DNA from: Luteimonas sp. S4-F44
GTDB lineage: Bacteria; Pseudomonadota; Gammaproteobacteria; Xanthomonadales; Xanthomonadaceae
Reading direction: 5' to 3'
NCBI RefSeq assembly: GCF_022637415.1
Contig: NZ_CP093340.1
Coordinates: 1,364,001-1,428,000 of the forward strand
Length of the DNA: 64,000 nucleotides
Within the stretch, counting starts at the first letter, position 1; each line of letters begins with the position of its first letter. Below are positions 1 to 10,935 of the stretch, piece after piece. The position numbers and the translations under genes are program-made. The notes beneath the pieces were generated by a model, which saw only the letters and a list, made by a program, of their open reading frames with translations, was not told the origin of the DNA and searched no databases.

Positions 1-1149
1 GCCGTCGCGCAAGCCTTCGCGATGCCCGTCGCCGAGCTCGACAAGGCCGACGCGGTGCTGATCGTCGGGTCCAACCTGCGCCATGAAGTGCCGCTGCTGC
101 ACCATCGCGTGCGCCAGGCATGGAAGCGCGGCGCGAAGGTCTACGTCGTCAACCCGGTCGATTTCGAGTTCACCTTCGACATCGCTGACAAGGCCATCGT
201 GCCGCCGTCGCGCATCGCCGAGACGTTGCAGGTCACCGAGCTCGCCGACGCGCTGCGCGGTGCCAAGCATGCGGCGATCATCGTCGGCGCACAGGCAGAG
301 ACCAGCGCGCACGCTGCCGACATCCGCAAGGCCGCGGCCGCGCTGGCGCAGTCGACCGGCGCCGCGCTGTGCCGGATCCCTCAGGGGGCGAATGCGGTTG
401 GCCTGACGCGTGCCGGCGTGCTGCCGACCACGCGCGATGCCAACGCGATGCTCGCCGAGCGTCGCGGCGCCTATGTGGTCTACGGCATCGAGCCGGGCCT
501 TGACTTCGCCGATCCGGCGCAGGCGATGCAGGCACTGGGTGCGGCGCAGGTCGTGGCGTTCAGCCAGTTCGCGTGCGACTCCACGCGCAGCGTCGCCGAT
601 GTGATCCTGCCGATCGGCGCGCTCGCCGAGATCGACGCCACGCTGACCAACCTCGACGGACGCGAGCAGTATGCGACCGCCGCCGGCAAGCTGCCGGGCG
701 ATGCCCGGGCGGGCTGGCGGGTCCTGCGTGCGCTCGGCGGCGAGTTGGCGGTGCCGGGCTTCGAGTTCACCGATCTGGCCGGCCTGCGCGCCGGGCTGCA
801 GCCGCGGACCGTGACGGTGGCGGCCTCTGTGGTCCCGATGGTTGACGGCGACGGGCTCGAACTGGCGGTGACCCAGGCGATCTATCGGGTCGATGCGCTG
901 ACCCGTCGCGCCGCGGCGCTACAGTCCCATCCGCTGACCCAGGGTCCGCGTATCGCGCTGCATCCCGATGACGCCTCGGCGCACGGTGTGGCCGACGGCA
1001 GCATGGCCAAGGTCAGCAACGCGGTGGGTACCGGCACGCTGCAGGTCGCCGTCGACGACCGCGTCGCGCCCGGCGCGGCATGGGTGGAATCGGGCTACGG
1101 CGCCACCGCGGCGCTGGTGGCCGGCAAGGTCAAGGTGGTGGCGGCATGA
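1..1149 (+). CDS. nuoG: NADH-quinone oxidoreductase subunit G, C-terminal part (5' end outside window)
   Basis: The reading frame is open from base 1, so this is the 3' part (382 codons) of a longer gene. The protein has the molybdopterin-oxidoreductase-like fold of NuoG, the large peripheral-arm subunit of complex I. Recognisable stretches are '[20 protein letters not shown]' near the start and the '[20 protein letters not shown]' region typical of the family. The N-terminal iron-sulfur domains would lie upstream of the window. The stop overlaps the nuoH start (ATGA), which fits a translationally coupled nuo operon. The identity rests on family pattern plus the following nuoH-N genes. Confidence 0.95.
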   Translation, partial: AVAQAFAMPVAELDKADAVLIVGSNLRHEVPLLHHRVRQAWKRGAKVYVVNPVDFEFTFDIADKAIVPPSRIAETLQVTELADALRGAKHAAIIVGAQAETSAHAADIRKAAAALAQSTGAALCRIPQGANAVGLTRAGVLPTTRDANAMLAERRGAYVVYGIEPGLDFADPAQAMQALGAAQVVAFSQFACDSTRSVADVILPIGALAEIDATLTNLDGREQYATAAGKLPGDARAGWRVLRALGGELAVPGFEFTDLAGLRAGLQPRTVTVAASVVPMVDGDGLELAVTQAIYRVDALTRRAAALQSHPLTQGPRIALHPDDASAHGVADGSMAKVSNAVGTGTLQVAVDDRVAPGAAWVESGYGATAALVAGKVKVVAA

Positions 1150-2276
1150 GCATGTCCACAGCAAGCTCTCTGCAAGCCGGCGTCACGAACACCGCCACGC
1201 TGCTCGGCGATCTGACCGCGCCGCTGCACGACGCGCTGCTGTCGCTGGGCGGCATCGGCTTGGTGCTGTGGATCGTGCTCAAGATCCTCGTGATCGCGAT
1301 GCCGGTGATCATCGCCGTGGCGTTCTACGTGGTCTGGGAGCGCAAGCTGATCGGCTGGATGCACGTGCGTCACGGGCCGATGTACGTCGGCATGGGCATC
1401 TTCCAGGCCTTCGCGGACGTCTTCAAACTGCTGTTCAAGGAAGTCATCCAGCCGACCAACGCGCAGCGCGTGCTGTACGTGCTGGCGCCGCTGATCACCC
1501 TCGCGCCGGCGTTCGCGGCCTGGGCGGTGGTGCCGTTCGACGCGCAGCTGGTGCTGTCGAACGCGAACGCGGGCCTGCTGTATCTGCTGGCGATGACCAG
1601 CCTGGGCATCTACGGGATCATCCTGGCCGGCTGGGCGTCGAACTCCAAGTACGCGTTCCTGGGTGCGATGCGCGCCTCGGCGCAGATGATCAGCTACGAG
1701 ATCGCGATGGGTTTCGCGCTGGTCGGCGTGATGGTCGGCGCCGGGAGCCTGAATCTCAGCGAGATCGTCATGGCGCAGTCCGGCGGCAAGGGCCTGTTCG
1801 ACTGGTTCTGGCTGCCGATGCTGCCGCTGTTCGTGATCTATTTCGTGTCCGGTGTGGCCGAGACCAACCGCGCGCCGTTCGACGTCGTCGAAGGCGAATC
1901 GGAGATCGTCGCCGGCCACATGGTCGAGTACTCGGGGTCGGCGTTCGCGCTGTTCTTCCTCGCCGAGTACGCGAACATGATCCTGATCAGCTTCCTGACC
2001 TCGACGTTCTTCCTCGGCGGCTGGCTGTCGCCGTTCCAGGGCTGGTTCGACGGCGTGCCGGTGCTCGAATGGCTGGCGGTCGACGGCTGGTGGTGGCTGT
2101 TTGCGAAGGTGTTCTTCTTCGCCAGCTGCTTCATCTGGTTCCGTGCGTCGTTCCCGCGCTACCGCTATGACCAGATCATGCGGCTGGGCTGGAAGGTGTT
2201 CATCCCGATCAGCATCGGCTGGATCGTGGTCACCGCGTTGATGGCGTACTTCGGCGTATTCGAGGCAGGGCAGTGA
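1146..2276 (+). CDS. nuoH: NADH-quinone oxidoreductase subunit H
   Basis: NuoH is the membrane subunit at the junction of the peripheral and membrane arms of complex I, near the quinone site. The 376-residue product has about eight hydrophobic segments and the conserved motif '[18 protein letters not shown]', a signature of NuoH/ND1. I chose the ATG at 1146 because it overlaps the nuoG stop (ATGA); an ATG two codons later is also possible. The frame is open further upstream, but that part overlaps nuoG and looks like shadow sequence. It ends in a TGATG overlap with nuoI. Confidence 0.97.
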   Translation: MSMSTASSLQAGVTNTATLLGDLTAPLHDALLSLGGIGLVLWIVLKILVIAMPVIIAVAFYVVWERKLIGWMHVRHGPMYVGMGIFQAFADVFKLLFKEVIQPTNAQRVLYVLAPLITLAPAFAAWAVVPFDAQLVLSNANAGLLYLLAMTSLGIYGIILAGWASNSKYAFLGAMRASAQMISYEIAMGFALVGVMVGAGSLNLSEIVMAQSGGKGLFDWFWLPMLPLFVIYFVSGVAETNRAPFDVVEGESEIVAGHMVEYSGSAFALFFLAEYANMILISFLTSTFFLGGWLSPFQGWFDGVPVLEWLAVDGWWWLFAKVFFFASCFIWFRASFPRYRYDQIMRLGWKVFIPISIGWIVVTALMAYFGVFEAGQ

Positions 2277-2764
2277 TGGGCAAGTTCGTTGCATGGTTCA
2301 GGAGCCTGCTGCTGCTCGAATTGCTCGGCGGCATGGCACTGACGTTCCGGTATCTGTTCCGGGACAAGTACACGCTGATGTATCCGATGGAGAAGGCGCC
2401 GCAGTCGCCGCGCTTCCGCGGGCTGCACGCGCTGCGCCGCTATCCCAACGGCGAGGAGCGCTGCATCGCGTGCAAGTTGTGCGAGGCGGTGTGCCCGGCG
2501 CTGGCGATCACGATCGATTCGGAGCAGCGCGCCGACGGCACCCGCCGCACCACGCGCTACGACATCGACCTGTTCAAGTGCATCTACTGCGGGTTCTGCG
2601 AGGAATCGTGCCCGGTGGATTCGATCGTCGAGACGCACATCCACGAGTACCACTTCGAGAACCGCGGCGAGAACATCGTGACCAAGCCGCAGTTGCTGGC
2701 CATCGGCGACCGTCTCGAGTCCGAGATCGCCGAACGCCGCGCCGCCGACTCCGCGTACAGGTAA
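2276..2764 (+). CDS. nuoI: NADH-quinone oxidoreductase subunit I (8Fe-8S ferredoxin)
   Basis: NuoI carries the last two [4Fe-4S] clusters before quinone in complex I. Both cluster motifs are intact: '[12 protein letters not shown]' (Cys 63, 66, 69, 73) and '[12 protein letters not shown]' (Cys 102, 105, 108, 112). The 162-residue length is normal. The ATG overlapping the nuoH stop is preferred over a GTG one codon earlier. Three bases separate its stop from the nuoJ start, so it lies inside the operon. Confidence 0.97.
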   Translation: MGKFVAWFRSLLLLELLGGMALTFRYLFRDKYTLMYPMEKAPQSPRFRGLHALRRYPNGEERCIACKLCEAVCPALAITIDSEQRADGTRRTTRYDIDLFKCIYCGFCEESCPVDSIVETHIHEYHFENRGENIVTKPQLLAIGDRLESEIAERRAADSAYR

Positions 2765-2767
2765 GCC

Positions 2768-3421
2768 ATGGACCTCGCCCTGATCTTCTTCCTCGTCTTC
2801 GCCGCGACGACCGTGATGTCCGCGGTTGCGGTGATCAGTGCCCGCAACCCGGTGCATGCGGCGCTGTTCCTGGTGCTGACGTTCTTCTCCACCGCCTGCA
2901 CCTGGCTGCTGGTCGGCGCCGAGTTCCTCGGCATCGCGCTGGTGCTGGTCTACGTCGGTGCGGTGATGGTGCTGTTCCTGTTCGTGGTGATGATGCTCGA
3001 CATCGATGTCGCACCGCTGCGGGAAGGCTATGTGCGCTACCTGCCGGTCGGCCTGATCGTGGCGGTGGTGATGCTGCTCGAAATCCTCGCGTTGATCGGC
3101 GTGCGCAGTCGCATGACGCCGTTCGCGGTCGATGCGGTCGACGCGGCCGGAGTTTCGAACACGGTGTGGCTGGCCCGGCGGCTGTTCACCGACTTTCTGC
3201 TGCCGTTTGAGGTCGCTGCGGTGATCCTCACCGTCGCGGTGATTGCTGCGGTGACGCTGACGCTGCGCCGCCGGCCGGGCGCCAAGCACCAGAACCCGGG
3301 CGAGCAGGCGCGGGTGCGTGCCAAGGACCGCATGCGCGTGGTGAAGATGGACGCCGTGCGTCCGGTGGTCGAGGCCCCGGCCGATGCCGGCGACCTGCCG
3401 ACCGAGGGAGAAGCGAAATGA
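2768..3421 (+). CDS. nuoJ: NADH-quinone oxidoreductase subunit J
   Basis: The 217-residue membrane subunit of complex I has five hydrophobic segments. The third ('[20 protein letters not shown]') matches the conserved NuoJ helix involved in the proton path. The C-terminal ~50 residues are hydrophilic and basic/acidic ('[20 protein letters not shown]'), a tail that varies between species. It follows nuoI by three bases and overlaps the nuoK start by four (ATGA). Confidence 0.96.
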   Translation: MDLALIFFLVFAATTVMSAVAVISARNPVHAALFLVLTFFSTACTWLLVGAEFLGIALVLVYVGAVMVLFLFVVMMLDIDVAPLREGYVRYLPVGLIVAVVMLLEILALIGVRSRMTPFAVDAVDAAGVSNTVWLARRLFTDFLLPFEVAAVILTVAVIAAVTLTLRRRPGAKHQNPGEQARVRAKDRMRVVKMDAVRPVVEAPADAGDLPTEGEAK

Positions 3422-3744
3422 CCGAGTTGTTCGGAACCGGCCTGTCGCTGGGCCACTACCTGTCGCTGGGCGCCGTGCTGTTCTGCATCTCGGTGGCGGG
3501 CATCTTCCTCAACCGGAAGAACGTGATCATCCTGCTGATGTCGATCGAGCTGATGCTGCTCGCGGTCAACGTCAACTTCGTTGCGTTCTCGCGCGAGTAC
3601 GGCGACGCCGCCGGTCAGATCTTCGTGTTCTTCATCCTGACCGTGGCCGCGGCCGAGGCCGCGATCGGCCTGGCGATCCTGGTCACGCTGTTCCGCAACC
3701 GGCGCACGATCAACGTCGCCGAACTCGACACGCTGAAGGGCTGA
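3418..3744 (+). CDS. nuoK: NADH-quinone oxidoreductase subunit K
   Basis: The 108-residue product has three transmembrane helices. The glutamates of the proton channel lie in '[16 protein letters not shown]' and '[14 protein letters not shown]', as in NuoK/ND4L. The start overlaps the nuoJ stop. It is a few residues longer than the usual ~101 because of the N-terminal '[10 protein letters not shown]'. Seven bases separate it from nuoL. Confidence 0.96.
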   Translation: MTELFGTGLSLGHYLSLGAVLFCISVAGIFLNRKNVIILLMSIELMLLAVNVNFVAFSREYGDAAGQIFVFFILTVAAAEAAIGLAILVTLFRNRRTINVAELDTLKG

Positions 3745-3751
3745 GCCGGGC

Positions 3752-5884
<2,133 letters not shown>

Positions 5885-5897
5885 CGGAAATACCCAC

Positions 5898-7409
5898 GTG
5901 TCGAACTGGCCTCTTCTCAGTCTATTGATCTGGCTGCCGATCCTCGGCGGCGCCTGCGTGCTCGCCTTGGGCGATCGCCGCGCCGATGCCGTGCGCTGGG
6001 TGTCGCTCGCGGTCGCCGTGGCGGTGTTCGTGCTCAGCCTGCCGCTGTTCACCGGCTTCGATTACGCGAATGCGGGGATGCAGTTCCTCGAGCGCCGCGA
6101 GTGGATTCCGTCGCTGGGTATCGAGTACCACCTGGGGGCGGACGGCATCTCGGTGGCGCTGATCATCCTGACCACGCTGACCACCGCGCTGGTGCTGATC
6201 GGCGCCTGGACCTCGGTCAGCAAGCGCGTGCACCAGTACTACGCCGCGATGCTGATCCTCGAGGGCATGATGATCGGCGTGTTCTGCGCCGTGGACGCGA
6301 TGCTGTTCTACGTGTTCTTCGAGGCGATGCTGATCCCGATGTTCATCATCATCGGCGTGTGGGGCGGTCCGCGGCGCGTCTATGCCTCGGTCAAGTTCTT
6401 CCTCTACACCTTCCTCGGCTCGGTGTTCATGCTGGTCGGGTTGATCTACCTGTACCTGCAGGCCGGCAGCTGGCAGCTGCCCGACCTGTATGCGGTGCGG
6501 TTGTCGGCGACCGAGCAGACCTGGCTGTTCTTCGCGTTCCTCGCCGCGTTCGCGGTCAAGGTGCCGATGTTCCCGGTGCACACCTGGCTGCCCGATGCGC
6601 ACGTCGAGGCGCCGACCGGCGGCTCGGTGATCCTAGCGGCGATCATGCTCAAGATCGGCGGCTACGGCTTCCTGCGCTTCAATTTGCCAATCACCCCCGA
6701 CGCCGGCCACGAGTGGGCGTGGCTGGTGATCGCGCTGTCGCTGATCGCGGTGGTCTACGTCGGCCTGGTGGCTCTGGTCCAGCAGGACATGAAGAAGCTG
6801 GTCGCGTATTCCTCGGTTTCGCACATGGGCTTCGTGACCCTGGGCGTGTTCATCGCTTTCGCGCTGGTGCGCGACGTCGACGCCGGCGATGCAGCCCGCC
6901 TGGGCCTGCAGGGCGCGATGGTGCAGATGGTCTCGCACGGCTTCGTCTCGGGCGCGATGTTCTCGTGCATCGGCATCCTGTACGACCGCATGCACACCCG
7001 AATGATCAAGGACTACGGCGGCGTCGCCAACGTGATGCCCTGGTTCGCGGCCTTCTACGTGCTGTTCGCGATGGCCAACTCGGGCCTGCCGGGCACCTCT
7101 GGCTTCGTCGGCGAGTTCATGGTGATCCTGGCCGCGTTCCAGAACCATCCGCTGATCGGCTTCTTCGCTGCGATGACGCTGATCATCGGCGCCGCCTACA
7201 CCCTGTGGCTGGTCAAGCGCGTGCTCTACGGCGAGGTCGCCAATGCGCACGTCGCCGCGCTCAAGGACATCAATGGCCGCGAGGCGCTGGTGCTGGGTGT
7301 GTTCGCCGCGGGCACGCTGCTGATCGGTGTCTACCCCAAGCCGCTGATCGACCTGATGGAGCCGTCCATCGCGCAACTGGCGAACGTGATCGCCGCCAGC
7401 AAGCTGTGA
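5898..7409 (+). CDS. nuoM: NADH-quinone oxidoreductase subunit M
   Basis: The 503-residue antiporter-like complex I subunit has about 14 transmembrane segments. Family motifs include 'FFEAMLIPMFIIIGVWGG', 'PVHTWLPDAHVEAPTGGSV' and 'DMKKLVAYSSVSHMGFV'. The start is a GTG 13 bases after the nuoL stop, giving 'MSNWPLLSLLIWLPILGG', a typical NuoM N-terminus. It sits between nuoL and nuoN in the standard order. Confidence 0.97.
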   Translation: MSNWPLLSLLIWLPILGGACVLALGDRRADAVRWVSLAVAVAVFVLSLPLFTGFDYANAGMQFLERREWIPSLGIEYHLGADGISVALIILTTLTTALVLIGAWTSVSKRVHQYYAAMLILEGMMIGVFCAVDAMLFYVFFEAMLIPMFIIIGVWGGPRRVYASVKFFLYTFLGSVFMLVGLIYLYLQAGSWQLPDLYAVRLSATEQTWLFFAFLAAFAVKVPMFPVHTWLPDAHVEAPTGGSVILAAIMLKIGGYGFLRFNLPITPDAGHEWAWLVIALSLIAVVYVGLVALVQQDMKKLVAYSSVSHMGFVTLGVFIAFALVRDVDAGDAARLGLQGAMVQMVSHGFVSGAMFSCIGILYDRMHTRMIKDYGGVANVMPWFAAFYVLFAMANSGLPGTSGFVGEFMVILAAFQNHPLIGFFAAMTLIIGAAYTLWLVKRVLYGEVANAHVAALKDINGREALVLGVFAAGTLLIGVYPKPLIDLMEPSIAQLANVIAASKL

Positions 7410-7437
7410 GTCCATATTCAATGAGAGCCGTGCCGCG

Positions 7438-8901
7438 ATGATTTCCGCTCCGATGACGCCCCCCGTCCGCACGCTGGCCGAGCTCGGCCCGATCGTGCCC
7501 GAGCTCGTCGTGATCCTGGGCGCGTTCGCGCTGCTGATGCTCGACCTGTTCCTCGACCCACGCCGCCGTATCGTCACCCATGCGCTGGCGGTGGCCACGA
7601 TGCTTGGCGCGGCCGCGCTGATCGCTGCCGGCATCGGCGGCCACGGCACAATCCTGGCCGACATGTTCGTCCGCGATGCCGGCGCCGATGTGCTCAAGGT
7701 CGCCGGTCTGATCGTCGGTGCGATCGCGCTGGGCTACGCATGGCCCTACCTGCGTGAGCGGGGCCTGTACCAGGGCGAGATCCCGGTGCTGTTCCTGTTC
7801 ACCAGCGCCGGCATGATGCTGCTGGTCTCGGCCAACAACATGACGATGGTCTACGTCGGCCTGGAGCTGTTGGCCCTGTGTTCGTACGCGCTGGTGGCCT
7901 GCGACCGCGACAACCCGCTGTCGTCGGAAGCGGCGATGAAGTACTTCGTCCTCGGCGCACTGGCCTCGGGCATGCTGCTGTTCGGCATGTCGCTGATTTA
8001 CGGTGCGACCGGCACGCTGTCGCTGACCGGCATCGACCAGGCGGTCGGTGGGCTGGTGGGCGAGGGGCGCGTGCTGTTGCTGACCGGCATGGTGTTCGTG
8101 CTGGTGGGCATCGCGTTCAAGTTCGGCGCCGCGCCGTTCCACATGTGGCTGCCCGACACCTACCACGGTGCCCCGACCCCGATCGTCGCGTTCATCAGCT
8201 CGGTGCCCAAGCTGGCCGCGTTCGGCATGGCCTGGCGCCTGCTCGACACCGCGCTGGGTCAGGTGCACGACCAGTCGCAGCTGCTGCTGGCGCTGCTCGC
8301 GGCGCTGTCGCTGGCGGTCGGCAACCTGTTCGCGATCGCGCAGACCAATCTCAAGCGCATGCTCGCCTACTCGACGATCTCGCACGTCGGCTTCCTGTTT
8401 CTCGGCCTGGCTGGTGGCGGTGAGACCGGACATGCGGCGGCGATGTTCTACGCGATCAGCTACGCGATCATGTCGGTCGCCTCGTTCGGCGCGATCGTCA
8501 TGCTCTCCCGCGCCGGCTTCGAGGCCGATCGGATCGACGACTACAAGGGGCTGAACCAGCGCAGCCCGTGGATGGCCGGCCTGGTGCTGTGCATCATGGC
8601 CTCGCTGGCCGGCGTGCCGCCGTTCCTCGGCTTCTGGGCCAAGCTGGTGGTGCTGCAGGGCGCACTGGAAGGCGACCTGCTGTGGCTGGCGATCGTCGGC
8701 ATCGTGTTCGCGGTCATCGGCGCGTTCTACTACCTGCGCGTGATCAAGGTCATGTACTTCGATGCGCCCAACGCCGCGCCGGTCGCGCAGCGCCCGGGCC
8801 CGCTGCTGCGCATCGTGTTCGCGATCAATGCGCTGGCGCTGCTGGGCCTGGGGCTGTTCTGGAGCCCGTTGATGGCGTGGTGCCAGCAAGCGTTCGCCTG
8901 A
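7438..8901 (+). CDS. nuoN: NADH-quinone oxidoreductase subunit N
   Basis: The 487-residue product is the third antiporter-like subunit and the last gene of the nuo operon. Motifs seen are 'MVYVGLELLALCSYALVA', 'PFHMWLPDTYHGAPTPIVAF' and 'NLKRMLAYSTISHVGFL'. The ATG at 7438 is the first start in frame, 28 bases after nuoM. A strong hairpin follows 55 bases after the stop. Confidence 0.97.
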   Translation: MISAPMTPPVRTLAELGPIVPELVVILGAFALLMLDLFLDPRRRIVTHALAVATMLGAAALIAAGIGGHGTILADMFVRDAGADVLKVAGLIVGAIALGYAWPYLRERGLYQGEIPVLFLFTSAGMMLLVSANNMTMVYVGLELLALCSYALVACDRDNPLSSEAAMKYFVLGALASGMLLFGMSLIYGATGTLSLTGIDQAVGGLVGEGRVLLLTGMVFVLVGIAFKFGAAPFHMWLPDTYHGAPTPIVAFISSVPKLAAFGMAWRLLDTALGQVHDQSQLLLALLAALSLAVGNLFAIAQTNLKRMLAYSTISHVGFLFLGLAGGGETGHAAAMFYAISYAIMSVASFGAIVMLSRAGFEADRIDDYKGLNQRSPWMAGLVLCIMASLAGVPPFLGFWAKLVVLQGALEGDLLWLAIVGIVFAVIGAFYYLRVIKVMYFDAPNAAPVAQRPGPLLRIVFAINALALLGLGLFWSPLMAWCQQAFA

Positions 8902-8955
8902 TCGCGGTGCTTGATTGCCAGGGCCGCGCCTGCGCGGACCATCGAAGTGTTCAAT

Positions 8956-8990
8956 GCCGGCCGGGTCTTCGACCCGGCCGGCGTCGTTTG
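8956..8990 (+). terminator. Hairpin terminator after nuoN
   Basis: A perfect 12-bp inverted repeat (8956-8967 and 8971-8982, arm GCCGGCCGGGTC) with a TTC loop is followed by GTCGTTTGTG. The T-run is poor, but the stem is very stable and lies 55 nt after the last nuo gene. It probably separates the nuo transcript from the RiPP locus downstream. Confidence 0.7.
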
Positions 8991-9237
8991 TGCACCTGCT
9001 CGCGTGGGGACGGTCGCAGACCCGCACCTGGGCGATGCGGAGGCGAAAGGGTGGGGGTGTGACCGCTGTCATGGGTCGCGCATGTGTGCGGCGCATTCAT
9101 TTGCATGGCTTCGCTGCGCCGTGTTACCCCGGAACCGCCCGTCGATGACGGCGGGCCGGTGCGACTCGACTCGCCGGATCCGCCGGTGATCGCAAGGACG
9201 CGCCGGGCTGTCACCCAACCGAGCACAGGAGACGATC
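8991..9237 (+). other. Intergenic leader upstream of the RiPP precursor genes
   Basis: No gene is visible between the nuoN hairpin and the first precursor. The last ~120 bases resemble the spacer between the two precursors: both contain a GTTACC stretch, a CGATGACGGC block and an end of the form CTGTCA...CCAACCG...AGGAGACGA. This suggests that the whole leader-plus-gene unit was duplicated. A promoter is expected here, but I cannot assign -35 and -10 boxes with confidence. Confidence 0.5.
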
Positions 9238-9417
9238 ATGGACAAGGTCAAGGCACGCAAGGATCAGGGGACCCGTTGCAATCCGGCTGTCGATGCGAGG
9301 TCCAGCCTCGATCGGCTGATCGGGCAGATGCAAAAGCAGGCGCCAAAGGGCACCGCACTCGACAACGCGGGTATCGCGCCGCAGTCGACCTGCTTCCGGA
9401 CGATTTACTGCTTCTGA
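9238..9417 (+). CDS. RiPP precursor peptide 1 (59 aa)
   Basis: A small gene encoding 59 residues, preceded by a strong ribosome-binding site (AGGAGA, 5 nt before the ATG). The leader is hydrophilic and helical ('SSLDRLIGQMQK'), followed by 'APKGTALDNAGIAPQ' and a short tail 'STCFRTIYCF' (Ser50, Thr51, Cys52, Thr55, Cys58). It is close to the second copy downstream. The leader has an extra Cys14 and no double-glycine cleavage site. Thr/Ser and Cys in the tail, together with the adjacent LanM-type dehydratase, identify it as a likely lanthipeptide-like substrate. I infer the tail to be the core; this is not demonstrated. Confidence 0.85.
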   Translation: MDKVKARKDQGTRCNPAVDARSSLDRLIGQMQKQAPKGTALDNAGIAPQSTCFRTIYCF

Positions 9418-9496
9418 GCGCCGCCGCCGTTACCTCGATGACGGCCCGTCACAGACGGCTGGCGAACTGTCATCCCCAACCGCGAAGGAGACGAGC

Positions 9497-9676
9497 ATGA
9501 ACAAGGTCAGCGCAAGCAAGGAGCGGGACGCCGCCCACGATCGGGCAGGCGATGCGAAGTCGGCCCTCGATCATCTGATTGGGCAGATGCAGAAGTCGGC
9601 ACCCAAGGGCACCGCACTCGACAACGCCGGCGTCGCGCCGCAGGCCAGCTGTTCGCGCACGATCTACTGCGTCTGA
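9497..9676 (+). CDS. RiPP precursor peptide 2 (59 aa)
   Basis: A tandem paralogue of precursor 1 with the same length of 59 residues and the same ribosome-binding site (AAGGAGACGAGC before the ATG). The block 'LIGQMQK.APKGTALDNAG' is almost identical to copy 1, and the tail is 'ASCSRTIYCV'. Shared tail positions are Thr/Ser51, Cys52, Arg54, Thr55, Ile56, Tyr57 and Cys58; positions 49-50, 53 and 59 lie at or near the variable sites. Conservation from residue 24 to the end, with divergence in the first 23 residues, fits recognition by a shared enzyme set. A stable hairpin follows directly. Confidence 0.85.
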   Translation: MNKVSASKERDAAHDRAGDAKSALDHLIGQMQKSAPKGTALDNAGVAPQASCSRTIYCV

Positions 9677-9684
9677 GTGCAGCC

Positions 9685-9719
9685 GCCGCACCCGGCGGGC
9701 GACGCCCGCCGCGTGCGGC
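9685..9719 (+). promoter_or_regulatory. Stable hairpin between precursor genes and enzyme genes
   Basis: The arms 9685-9700 and 9704-9719 form a nearly continuous 16-bp stem with one mismatch around a GAC loop. No T-run follows. It starts 9 nt after the stop of precursor 2 and lies 14 nt before the next gene. Such intercistronic hairpins in RiPP operons commonly attenuate read-through or protect the 3' end of the abundant precursor message; that role is inferred here. Confidence 0.6.
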
Positions 9720-9732
9720 TCTCGCATCGGCC

Positions 9733-10935
9733 ATGGAGACGGCAGCGGCGCGGGCGCAGCCTGCCCAACTGGACTGGAGTCGTCTGGCGTCTTGCCATCG
9801 CAGCGAGACGCCCGGCTTGTTTCGCGTGGTCGCGCCCTGGTCGGCCGACGCGGCCTATCGCCTGGCGATCGCAATTTGCAGGCCATCGCGCGCGGGCATC
9901 CGCTTTTTCACGCTGCCCGCCGTGCGCTTCTTCGTCGGCCAGGCAGAGATCCGCGCGCCGGGCGCGCTGTTGCCCGACGAGCGGGATGTGTCGGGCGAAG
10001 ACTATCTGCGTCGACTGCAGGCCTGGGCACCTGACGAGGCGGTATCGCTGGAGATCGAGGCGCCGCTGATCGCCGATGTCGCGGCGTGGATGCGCGTCCG
10101 GAACTTCCTGTGGGCCTGGTGTGCGCATCTCGGCTGTCCTGCACGGCCGATCGTGGCGCACCTGCTGCTGGGCCGGTATCGCCGGGAGGCGATCGCGCAT
10201 CGGGACGCGGCGCTGATCTTTCCGTTGTCGGGTCAGGTGGCGTTGACCTGTGCGCGCAGCGGACACCAAGTCGCGGTCGCGGGTGCCGGCGCGCTGCTGT
10301 ATCGCCCGTGCGGCGAGGCTTGGCAGGAGACCGGCGACGCGGGCTGCATCGCGCTTCGTTTGACCATGCCCCGGCACCGCGTCGGCGCGACTCGCGAACT
10401 GCTCGATCTGTTCGCGTCCCTGGTGCCGACCGAACGCCCGGACGGGGACGCCGTGCCGTCGTTGCCGGTCCGCGGCACAGGCGCCGATGGCGCGCTCGAG
10501 TTGCCTGCCATGCTCGCGCGCAATGCAGACGCGCTGGGCGCATGGGTGGCCGGCGCGTCGGCCGACCTGGCCGATTCTGTGCATCGTCTGGCCCGGGCCA
10601 GTGCGTGCGCACTGGAGCCGGTCCCCGGTCGTCTGGCGTCGCCCACACTGGCATCAGGTGATCGTGTTCGCACAGTGCCTGGCGCGCGGATTCTCGAAGT
10701 CCCGGCCGGCGCGGGTGCGCGGCTGTGGGCGGTCAACGGCCACACGCTGGCCGTTGACGACACCCCCGCCAGTGGCGCATTGCGGGAAACGCTTGCCCGC
10801 GGTGGCGCCTGGTCGGTCGACGCCCTGTGCGGCGCCGATGCCGTGCTGCGCACAGTGCTGGCGCAACTCCAGAGCGTGCGTGGCGTCGTGCCGGATGGCC
10901 CGGCCGCCGTCGGCAATCGTGACGGGGAGCCCTGA
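9733..10935 (+). CDS. Degenerate JmjC/cupin-like protein, RiPP locus
   Basis: The 400-residue protein aligns by eye with the intact JmjC protein at 13402-14667. Examples are 'RFFVGQAEIRAPGALLPDE' against 'RFVLDDRQFRQPGGWLPQPE' and 'GRYRREAIAHRDAALIF' against 'GNYERTPVGVHKDRFATF'. The first iron-binding pair survives (His156-x-Asp158). At the position of the second iron histidine the sequence reads 'YRPCGEAWQETGD', with Trp197 where the partner has His in 'YYHVGE'. The facial triad is therefore incomplete and the protein is probably not an active oxygenase. The C-terminal ~110 residues also resemble the partner's tail. It may be a recognition or scaffold subunit; the function is unknown. No clear ribosome-binding site precedes the ATG. 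Confidence 0.7.
   Translation: METAAARAQPAQLDWSRLASCHRSETPGLFRVVAPWSADAAYRLAIAICRPSRAGIRFFTLPAVRFFVGQAEIRAPGALLPDERDVSGEDYLRRLQAWAPDEAVSLEIEAPLIADVAAWMRVRNFLWAWCAHLGCPARPIVAHLLLGRYRREAIAHRDAALIFPLSGQVALTCARSGHQVAVAGAGALLYRPCGEAWQETGDAGCIALRLTMPRHRVGATRELLDLFASLVPTERPDGDAVPSLPVRGTGADGALELPAMLARNADALGAWVAGASADLADSVHRLARASACALEPVPGRLASPTLASGDRVRTVPGARILEVPAGAGARLWAVNGHTLAVDDTPASGALRETLARGGAWSVDALCGADAVLRTVLAQLQSVRGVVPDGPAAVGNRDGEP

Noticed and set aside
10487..10918. N-terminal extension of the dehydratase frame to an ATG at 10487
   Set aside because: This stretch overlaps the JmjC-like gene in another frame and is rich in Arg, Trp, Cys and Pro, unlike the protein that follows. The start is better placed near 10919-10940.
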